Assembly: GCA_021849995.1 (NCBI GenBank)
Contig: JAJZSC010000260.1
Location: 1-5,464 of the forward strand
From: Bacillota bacterium
GTDB lineage: Bacteria > Bacillota > Desulfitobacteriia > Desulfitobacteriales > Desulfitobacteriaceae
DNA length: 5,464 bases
Reading direction: 5' to 3'
Position 1 is the stretch's first letter; each line of letters begins with the position of its first letter. Positions 1 through 4,305 of this stretch are shown one piece after another. Both the position numbers and the translations under genes were made by a program. The notes under the pieces are model-generated. The model was not told the origin of the DNA. It saw nothing but the letters and a program-made list of their open reading frames with translations, and searched no databases.

Positions 1-875
1 AAAAAGCTATCGACATGACCATCTTGTTTGGCGCAGGCAGTGCGGCTGATATCATTGCCCGCAAGCTTGGGGACCTTGTATCCAAAGATCTTGGACAACC
101 GGTAGTAGCCAGTAACCGTTTAGGAGGCGGTGGTGCAGTAGGTTATCAGCATGTACTTGGTCAGAAGCCGGATGGCTACAGTATTGTCTGGAATTCAAGC
201 TCTGTTAATGTAACACACCACCAGGGCAATATGCCTCAGGGTTACGATGCATTCCGCGGAGTAGCTAATCTTACTCAGGAAGCAACTGCTATAGCAGTTA
301 AGGCCGATGCAAAATGGAAGACAATTGATGAGTTTATCGCTTATGCTAAAGAGCGTCCTGGAGAACTCAAAGTAGCTAATAGTGGTGTCGGATCATTTAA
401 TCACTTGATCGCAGCAGCTTTTGAAAACGCAGCAGGGATAAAAGTGAAACATATTCCGATGGATGCCAAACAAAGCCAGACGGCACTCCTTGGTGGACAG
501 GTTGATGCTATGGTTAACATGGCTTTTGATATTATACAGCAGGAGAAGGCTGGCAATATAAAAACTCTGGCCGTTGTAAGCGATAAAAAGCTTGCTCAGC
601 TTCCTAATGTTCCTACCTTGAAAGAAAAGGGAATCAATCTTGATATGATGATGTGGCGGGGTATCGCAGTTCCCAAGAATACTCCCGATGATGTTGTAAA
701 GATTCTGGAGGCTTCTTTCATGAAAGCTGGCAATAGCCAGGAATTTAAGGATTTTGCCACCCAATACGGTGTCATAGTTGACGTGAAGGGTGCCGCTGAT
801 TTCGATAAGCTGATGGCACAAAGCGATAAGGATATAGCTGCCATCATGGAGAAGATTGGAATCAAAAAGCAGTAA
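1..875 (+). CDS. tctC: TctC-family solute-binding protein of a tripartite tricarboxylate transporter, 5'-truncated by window edge
   Basis: This is the extracytoplasmic binding protein of a TTT (TctABC) importer, which captures a carboxylate and delivers it to the TctAB membrane complex. The reading frame is open from base 3 (Lys-Ala-Ile-Asp-Met...), so the ATG at base 15 is an internal Met. The signal peptide or lipobox and the mature N-terminus lie off the left edge. Family hallmarks visible are FGAGSAAD just after the edge, NRLGGGGAVGY (near 114-146), GQKPDGY, NSGVGS (near 378), LLGGQVDAM (near 489), PNVPTLKEKG and MWRGIAVPKNTP (near 650-690), and the lysine-rich end. These match the Bug/TctC fold and its normal C-terminus. 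The segment after HIP reads MDAKQS (near 459), where many relatives carry a Gly-rich YKGG/FGGG-type loop, so ligand specificity may differ. The substrate cannot be named from sequence. It is followed by a hairpin and then tctB and tctA, consistent with one operon. Family assignment is firm. Confidence 0.93.
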   Translation, partial: KAIDMTILFGAGSAADIIARKLGDLVSKDLGQPVVASNRLGGGGAVGYQHVLGQKPDGYSIVWNSSSVNVTHHQGNMPQGYDAFRGVANLTQEATAIAVKADAKWKTIDEFIAYAKERPGELKVANSGVGSFNHLIAAAFENAAGIKVKHIPMDAKQSQTALLGGQVDAMVNMAFDIIQQEKAGNIKTLAVVSDKKLAQLPNVPTLKEKGINLDMMMWRGIAVPKNTPDDVVKILEASFMKAGNSQEFKDFATQYGVIVDVKGAADFDKLMAQSDKDIAAIMEKIGIKKQ

Positions 876-886
876 GCTCTAGATTT

Positions 887-919
887 CATGAGCGGTAGAC
901 AACAAGTCTTCCGCTCATG
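887..919 (+). other. Intercistronic hairpin between tctC and tctB
   Basis: CATGAGCGG (887-895) is perfectly repeated in inverted form as CCGCTCATG (911-919). Inside, AGAC (897-900) pairs with GTCT (906-909), with one T-T mismatch between the two helices and a five-base loop AACAA. The result is a 13-pair RNA stem-loop starting 11 bases after the tctC stop. It is followed by CCTCCTATAC and not by a T-tract, so it is not a standard intrinsic terminator. A likely role, by analogy with other binding-protein operons, is protecting the 3' end of tctC mRNA or partly attenuating read-through, giving more TctC than TctB/TctA. The structure is read directly; the role is inferred. Confidence 0.75.
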
Positions 920-960
920 CCTCCTATACATGTTCCTGGATCAAACTGTGCTATAAGGTT

Positions 961-969
961 AAGGAGGAT
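961..969 (+). promoter_or_regulatory. Ribosome binding site that fixes the tctB start
   Basis: AAGGAGGAT ends seven bases before ATG 977, with the AGGAGG core nine bases away. It decides in favour of 977 over an in-frame upstream ATG at 917, which has no ribosome binding site and lies inside the right arm of the hairpin. A nearer ATG at 970 is followed at once by TGA. Confidence 0.85.
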
Positions 970-976
970 ATGTGAA

Positions 977-1468
977 ATGAAACCCGATAAAATTATTGCT
1001 TTACTACTACTCGCATTTACAGCAGTATGGAGTTATTTTACCTTCAAATTGCCAGCATCCACAATGCCCGGAGAACCAGGGCCAAAGATGTATCCTTCCA
1101 TAATCCTTGTCTTATTAGGAATATTTAGCATCTTGCTGCTTGTAGGTAAAGAAAAGAAAGAAGAGCCAGAAGTCAGTGAAGAAGACCTCAAGAAGATGGA
1201 AGAGCTTGGAATGGAAGTAGAAAAGAAAGAAGTATTTCAAATTAGCCAGGCAATGATCCTATTCGGCCTATTTTTGGTGGGGCTCGTCATCATGTATTTT
1301 TTTGGCTATATAATAGGAATGACAATCGGGCTGATTGCAATGCTTAGGTACGTTGGATGGAAAGTATTCCCGAAGGCACTACTTGTCTCAACTATTGTGA
1401 CTGTTTTTATCTACGTACTTTTTAATGTTCTACTTCATGTACCATTGCCTACAGGAACTTTACTCTAA
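977..1468 (+). CDS. tctB: TctB-family small membrane subunit of the TTT transporter
   Basis: The 163-residue product is the small integral membrane subunit that pairs with TctA in tripartite tricarboxylate transporters. The length is normal for TctB. It opens with a hydrophobic helix (about residues 5-23), then the family-typical Pro/Gly-rich stretch PGEPGPKMYP (31-40, where TctB proteins usually carry a G-P/FP motif). A second helix follows (about 40-57), then a highly charged loop (about 58-88, rich in Lys and Glu), and further hydrophobic segments at about 92-126 (one or two helices) and 133-154. The start at 977 is chosen for its strong ribosome binding site and because it places the first helix at the N-terminus. 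The stop TAA (1466-1468) is part of the tctA ribosome binding site, so translation of the two membrane subunits is probably coupled. Sequence conservation in TctB is low, and the call rests on topology, size, the Pro/Gly motif and position. Confidence 0.88.
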   Translation: MKPDKIIALLLLAFTAVWSYFTFKLPASTMPGEPGPKMYPSIILVLLGIFSILLLVGKEKKEEPEVSEEDLKKMEELGMEVEKKEVFQISQAMILFGLFLVGLVIMYFFGYIIGMTIGLIAMLRYVGWKVFPKALLVSTIVTVFIYVLFNVLLHVPLPTGTLL

Positions 1469-1474
1469 GGAGGG
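1466..1474 (+). promoter_or_regulatory. tctA ribosome binding site overlapping the tctB stop codon
   Basis: TAAGGAGGG contains the tctB stop TAA and the AGGAGG core (1468-1473), seven bases before the tctA ATG. A ribosome ending tctB sits on the tctA initiation region, which suggests translational coupling and a balanced TctB:TctA ratio. Confidence 0.8.
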
Positions 1475-1480
1475 CAAGCT

Positions 1481-2983
1481 ATGTTCGATTTAGACTTATT
1501 CGTGCAAGGGCTTTCCATTGCCATGACGTTGCAGAATCTTGTCTTCATGGCAATTGGTTCGCTTCTGGGAATCATTTTCTCAGCCATTCCGGGACTTACG
1601 TTCAGTACGGCTTTAATTCTTCTTCTTCCTTTGACCTTTGGTCTTCAGCCTGTTGCTGCTATCTCAGTCTTGCTTGGGGTTTTCGCTGGAGGAATGACAG
1701 GAGGATCTATTTCGGCAACACTGCTGGGTATTCCGGGTAACCCTTCGGCTGCCGCAACTGTTATAGATGGGTATATGCTGACCAAAAAGGGACAAGGCGG
1801 TAAGGCTTTGGGAATGTCAATCTATTCTTCGGTATTTGGGGGTATAGTCAGCCTGCTTGTACTGATCGCGGTTGCGCCTTTAATTGCCAAAGTAGCCCTG
1901 AAATTTGGACCAGCTGAGTTATTTGCCTTGGTCTTATTCGGATTATCGACAATCGTGGGACTTACAGAAGGCAGTGTTATCAAAGGTCTTATTGCGGGAA
2001 TGATAGGCCTGCTGATCTCTACGGTCGGGATGGATCCGGTTATGGGACTTCCCCGATATACCTTTGGGTATGCCCCGCTAATGTCCGGGATTGGAATTAT
2101 GCCAGTTATGATTGGTGCATTTGCCTTGCCGGAGATTATAAATACCTTCCTTTCTGCCAAGAAAAACAAAGGTATTAACAATAAGAAGGAGATAATGAAG
2201 GTAAAAGCCTCTTTCCCTACACTTAAGGAACAAAAAGAAACATTCTGGTTAAATATGAAAAGTTCTTTACTAGGGACACTGGTAGGAGCTGTACCTGGAG
2301 CAGGTGGACCGATAGCCGCATTTTTAGCCTATAATATGGCTAAACGCAATAATCCAAAATGCGGAACGGGAGAAATAGATGGGGTTGCCGCGCCTGAAGC
2401 TTCAAATAACGGCGTAACCGGTGGGGCTATGATCACACTGTTGACCCTTGGCATACCAGCGGACAGCGCAGCTGCTATCATCCTTGGGGGCTTCCTAATT
2501 CACGGAATCGTACCTGGACCTCTCCTGTTTAAGGATAATGGACCTATGGTTTATGCCATTTTTATCAGCATGTTAATAATTAATCTTATGGTTCTTGTCT
2601 TGCAGTTTGGTGGGATGAAGCTTTTCATAAAAGTACTGGATGTTCCTAAACTCAATCTTATGACCTTTATTCTTGCGGTAACGATTGTAGGTTCATTTGC
2701 TATGAACCTTAGCTTTACTGATGTGCTGATAATGTTCGTGATAGGGGTCATCAGCTGGTTTATGAAGAGATATGGGTTCGCAGTAATCCCGCTTATTCTT
2801 GGATTGGTACTAGGTGGCTCGATTGAAGATAACTTCCGTAAGGCGATGGTTCTTTCGGACGGCAGCTTAAGTATTTTCGTCAGCAGTCCTGTAAGCTTGG
2901 TGTTCATTTTACTTGCTCTTCTTGTACTACTTGGTCCAACCTTGAAACCAATGGTTACACGGGTCTTTAAGGCTAATGCTTAA
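1481..2983 (+). CDS. tctA: TctA-family large membrane subunit of the TTT transporter
   Basis: The 500-residue product is the main translocation subunit of the tripartite tricarboxylate transporter, and its length is exactly typical for TctA. It is hydrophobic throughout, with roughly ten to twelve membrane segments. It shows the two related halves expected of the family. The first half has AIPGLTFSTALILLLP (35-50) and GGSISATLLGIPGNPSAAAT (74-93). The second half has GAVPGAGGPIAAFLAY (269-284), PEASNN (305-310), GGAMITLLTLGIPADSAAA (314-332) and HGIVPGPLLF (341-350). A hydrophilic loop near 224-258 separates the halves. The C-terminal GGSIEDNFRKAMVLSDGS (445-462) is also a family signature. 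Conserved Gly-Pro loops of this kind are thought to line the substrate pathway. It is last in the tctCBA operon and is followed by a terminator. The family assignment is very secure; the transported carboxylate is unknown. Confidence 0.97.
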   Translation: MFDLDLFVQGLSIAMTLQNLVFMAIGSLLGIIFSAIPGLTFSTALILLLPLTFGLQPVAAISVLLGVFAGGMTGGSISATLLGIPGNPSAAATVIDGYMLTKKGQGGKALGMSIYSSVFGGIVSLLVLIAVAPLIAKVALKFGPAELFALVLFGLSTIVGLTEGSVIKGLIAGMIGLLISTVGMDPVMGLPRYTFGYAPLMSGIGIMPVMIGAFALPEIINTFLSAKKNKGINNKKEIMKVKASFPTLKEQKETFWLNMKSSLLGTLVGAVPGAGGPIAAFLAYNMAKRNNPKCGTGEIDGVAAPEASNNGVTGGAMITLLTLGIPADSAAAIILGGFLIHGIVPGPLLFKDNGPMVYAIFISMLIINLMVLVLQFGGMKLFIKVLDVPKLNLMTFILAVTIVGSFAMNLSFTDVLIMFVIGVISWFMKRYGFAVIPLILGLVLGGSIEDNFRKAMVLSDGSLSIFVSSPVSLVFILLALLVLLGPTLKPMVTRVFKANA

Positions 2984-2986
2984 TAT

Positions 2987-3028
2987 TTACTATGGTAAAC
3001 TTACTATAATGGAATTACTATGATGCTT
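2987..3028 (+). repeat. Three imperfect 14-bp tandem repeats after tctA
   Basis: Three consecutive 14-base units, at 2987, 3001 and 3015, each begin with TTACTAT: TTACTATGGTAAAC, TTACTATAATGGAA and TTACTATGATGCTT. The first also forms a short palindrome (TTTAC-TATG-GTAAA, 2986-2999). The array starts four bases after the tctA stop and lies upstream of the terminator. No function is evident; it may be a replication-slippage product or part of the 3' untranslated mRNA. Confidence 0.6.
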
Positions 3029-3060
3029 TGGTATAAGAATTAGATTCGTGACAAAAAACT

Positions 3061-3098
3061 AAAAGGGGCCAACCAATTCAATGGTTGAGCCCCTTTTT
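3061..3098. terminator. Bidirectional intrinsic terminator between convergent tctA and the minus-strand Cys-rich gene
   Basis: AAAAGGGGC (3061-3069) pairs with GCCCCTTTT (3089-3097), and CAACCA (3070-3075) pairs with TGGTTG (3082-3087). One A is bulged and the loop is the six bases ATTCAA. On the + strand the stem ends in five Ts (3094-3098), about 78 bases after the tctA stop. On the - strand the stem runs into TTTTAGTTTTTT (complement of 3053-3064), about 70 bases after the stop of the converging gene. It should therefore end transcription from both sides. Confidence 0.92.
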
Positions 3099-3166
3099 CG
3101 ACTAACTAGTTAAGTACAATTAAATTAGATTGAATTGAATAGAGTTCATGCTAAGTTAAATACTAT
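3099..3166. other. AT-rich spacer with repeated AGTTAA words
   Basis: This short non-coding stretch lies between the shared terminator and the stop of the minus-strand gene, so it would be 3' untranslated RNA of that gene. It is very AT-rich and carries AGTTAA at 3108 and 3154, with further copies at 3170 and 3185 inside the gene's last codons. It also has an ATTGAATTGAAT run near 3129-3140. I see no gene, hairpin or promoter that I would defend here. Confidence 0.4.
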
Positions 3167-3559
3167 TTAAGTTAAGTTGAATATAGTTAAGGTTGAAAGT
3201 TTCTTCATTTCCTTGGAGAAAACTTCTTCTAGGGATATGTTTAGAGTGTTGGCCAGCGCAGCAATATAAAAAAGCTGCTTACCCAGCTCCGTTTCAATAA
3301 TGTCTCGGCAATTCGGGCAGATACTACCTTCAACTTGACTGTCTAATAAACCTTTGAGATCGCTAAGGCAAGCATCTTCAGGGAGAGCCTTTTTTCGGGC
3401 GTTTACGCTAAGGCAGCCGCAACTTGTTACAGACTTAACTACGGCACGGTTGACCCGTGCAGAGGTTTCTTGCCCCTTTGTGACAATATCTAAAATACTC
3501 TGATGCCGAATCAATAAGGACTTAACAACTTCTTGAAATTCATCGGTGACTGCTTCCAT
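3167..3559 (-). CDS. Small Cys-rich protein of unknown function (CxC plus CxxC), divergent from carD
   Basis: This 130-residue soluble protein has no signal peptide or membrane segment, and its function is not known to me. I recall homologues in Peptococcaceae-type clostridia labelled DUF1573, probably because of the SCGC word, although this protein looks helical and not like a secreted beta-sandwich. An N-terminal helical part contains LLIRHQSILDIVTK (15-28) and ARVNRAVVKSVTSCGC (34-49). A middle part has Cys64 and CPNC (81-84). The C-terminal part is ETELGKQLFYIAALANTLNI (89-108), then SLEEV, and it ends STLTIFNLT. Cys47, Cys49, Cys81 and Cys84 could bind a metal ion or form a redox pair. 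The ELG..LFY.AALAN helix resembles the second helix of MazG-like nucleotide pyrophosphohydrolases, but I do not see a complete set of their acidic residues. ATG 3559 has a TGAGGA site eight bases upstream (3568-3573 on the + strand), and an in-frame stop lies just before it. It has its own promoter divergent from carD. Confidence 0.85.
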   Translation of the reverse strand: MEAVTDEFQEVVKSLLIRHQSILDIVTKGQETSARVNRAVVKSVTSCGCLSVNARKKALPEDACLSDLKGLLDSQVEGSICPNCRDIIETELGKQLFYIAALANTLNISLEEVFSKEMKKLSTLTIFNLT

Positions 3560-3591
3560 CAGTTATGTCCTCACTCCTTTCTGCCTTCTTC

Positions 3592-3621
3592 ATTATACTG
3601 AGGAGTTGCCCGAGTTGTCAA
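3592..3621 (-). promoter_or_regulatory. Promoter of the minus-strand Cys-rich gene
   Basis: Read on the minus strand, TTGACA (3621 to 3616) and TATAAT (3597 to 3592) are both perfect SigA-type consensus hexamers, 18 bases apart. Transcription should start near 3585, leaving a leader of about 25 bases that contains the ribosome binding site. The -35 hexamer lies inside the left arm of the inverted repeat at 3613-3642, so a protein bound there could block this promoter. Confidence 0.8.
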
Positions 3622-3642
3622 TTTTCAACAGCTTTGACAACT
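3613..3642. repeat. Perfect 9-bp inverted repeat between divergent promoters (possible operator)
   Basis: AGTTGTCAA (3613-3621) and TTGACAACT (3634-3642) are exact reverse complements separated by 12 bases. The arm centres are 21 bases apart, two helical turns, which suits a dimeric DNA-binding protein. The left arm contains the -35 of the minus-strand gene; the right arm sits 11 bases upstream of the first carD -35. The repeat is read directly. Its use as an operator is an inference, and part of the similarity is simply that both arms contain a -35-like TTGACA. Confidence 0.5.
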
Positions 3643-3653
3643 TAAACAAGAAA

Positions 3654-3682
3654 TTGACACACTGCTCTCGGTATGATATAGT
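3654..3682 (+). promoter_or_regulatory. Upstream carD promoter (P1)
   Basis: TTGACA (3654-3659) is a perfect -35. After 17 bases comes TATAGT (3677-3682), preceded by TGA (3674-3676), an extended -10 motif. The expected start is near 3689, giving a leader of about 53 bases that runs through the second promoter. Confidence 0.7.
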
Positions 3683-3691
3683 TAAAAATTT

Positions 3692-3720
3692 TTGACCCCT
3701 GTCAACTTCCTTGCTATAAT
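3692..3720 (+). promoter_or_regulatory. Downstream carD promoter (P2), extended -10
   Basis: TTGACC (3692-3697), a 17-base spacer and TATAAT (3715-3720) with TGC directly upstream (3712-3714) form a near-consensus SigA-type promoter with an extended -10. The start should be near 3727. The leader would be only about 15 bases, almost entirely ribosome binding site. The -35 is embedded in the small inverted repeat TTGAC-CCCT-GTCAA (3692-3705). Confidence 0.85.
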
Positions 3721-3727
3721 TTAAATA

Positions 3728-3735
3728 GGGAGGTG
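3728..3735 (+). promoter_or_regulatory. Ribosome binding site that fixes the carD start
   Basis: GGGAGGTG lies six bases before GTG 3742. The alternative in-frame GTG at 3733 is inside this site and so cannot be the start. Starting at 3742 yields the N-terminus Met-Phe-Gln-Ile-Gly-Asp, which is the usual beginning of clostridial CarD proteins. Confidence 0.85.
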
Positions 3736-3741
3736 GGCGAG

Positions 3742-4218
3742 GTGTTCCAGATTGGTGATAAAGTAGTTTATCCAATGCATGGGGCTGGGGTTATTGAGGC
3801 TATTGAGGAACGGGAAGTTTTAGGAGAGAAGAAAAAATACTATGTAATGCACATGCCAGTCGGAAATATGAAAGTTTTCGTTCCATTAAATAATATCGAT
3901 GGCCTCGGATTACGTCAGGTTATTCCTCATACTCAGGTTCCTAATGTCATTGACGTACTTAGAACCAGAACAGGGCCAAGTACCCTTGCTTGGAACAGGC
4001 GTTACCGTGCCAATATGGATAAGATTAAAAGTGGAAATATTTTTGAAGTGGCCGAAGTAGTGAGAAGTCTTGCCCAACGTGACCGGGAGAAGGGTCTTTC
4101 AACTGGTGAAAAGAAGATGTTTGAAAATGCTTATCAAATTCTGGTTAGCGAGTTAGTCTTAGCTGAAGAAGTTGGTGAAGACAACGTAAGGGAATTAGTG
4201 GAAAAAAGTTTAGCCTAA
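3742..4218 (+). CDS. carD: CarD/CdnL-family RNA polymerase-binding transcription regulator
   Basis: The 158-residue product is a CdnL-type CarD protein. The family binds the beta subunit of RNA polymerase and the upstream edge of the open promoter bubble, and in actinobacteria and myxobacteria it stabilises open complexes at rRNA and other housekeeping promoters. Residues 1-60 form the RNA polymerase-interacting Tudor-like domain shared with Mfd: FQIGDKVVYPMHGAGVIEAI, then KKYYVMHMP (31-39) and VFVPLNNIDGLGLR (45-58). Residues 62-158 are the helical domain. Trp84 in TLAWNRRYR corresponds by position to the conserved Trp that wedges into the DNA minor groove in mycobacterial CarD. The LSTGEKKMFENA segment (119-130) is also typical. 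The start is GTG 3742. It has two tandem strong promoters and diverges from the Cys-rich gene; the PIN-TRAM gene follows after 87 bases. Whether it is essential or stress-responsive here cannot be read from sequence. Confidence 0.95.
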   Translation: MFQIGDKVVYPMHGAGVIEAIEEREVLGEKKKYYVMHMPVGNMKVFVPLNNIDGLGLRQVIPHTQVPNVIDVLRTRTGPSTLAWNRRYRANMDKIKSGNIFEVAEVVRSLAQRDREKGLSTGEKKMFENAYQILVSELVLAEEVGEDNVRELVEKSLA

Positions 4219-4230
4219 GCTCCTGGAAGC

Positions 4231-4260
4231 TTGAAAATTATTGGTAATTCACTGTATAAT
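4231..4260 (+). promoter_or_regulatory. Promoter of the PIN-TRAM gene
   Basis: TTGAAA (4231-4236), an 18-base spacer and a perfect TATAAT (4255-4260) lie in the gap after carD. Transcription should start near 4267, at the small GGCT-TTT-AGCC repeat. No terminator separates carD from this gene, so read-through from carD is also likely. Confidence 0.72.
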
Positions 4261-4305
4261 AGGAAAGGCTTTTAGCCAAAATAAGGATAAAAAGGAGGTG
4301 AGGCG

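Noticed and set aside
15..17. ATG at 15 as the tctC start
   Set aside because: The frame is open to the window edge, and the protein would begin inside the conserved first strand of the binding domain with no signal peptide. It is an internal Met of a truncated gene.
393..931. Two overlapping minus-strand open frames (393-821 and 596-931) opposite tctC
   Set aside because: They lie antisense to well-conserved tctC codons, have no ribosome binding sites and show no recognisable protein features.
949..957. Extended -10 like TGCTATAAG as an internal tctB promoter
   Set aside because: There is no recognisable -35 at 16-18 bases upstream, and the start would fall inside the ribosome binding site of tctB.
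917..976. A 20-residue N-terminal extension of TctB from ATG 917
   Set aside because: It has no ribosome binding site, overlaps the hairpin arm, and puts hydrophilic residues before the first helix. ATG 977 has an ideal AGGAGG.
1822..2907. Minus-strand open frames opposite tctA (1822-2181 and 2551-2907)
   Set aside because: These are shadows of the hydrophobic tctA coding strand, with no promoter, ribosome binding site or family motif.
3004..3009. TATAAT within the 14-bp repeats as a promoter
   Set aside because: No -35 lies at a proper distance, and it would fire straight into the terminator with no gene behind it.
3593..3775. 60-residue minus-strand open frame across the carD promoters
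   Set aside because: It overlaps three promoters and the carD start, has no family motif, and is best explained as chance.
4217..4232. AAGCT...AGCTT repeat after carD as a terminator
   Set aside because: The stem is only 5 bp and AT-rich and no T-tract follows, so it is too weak to end transcription.
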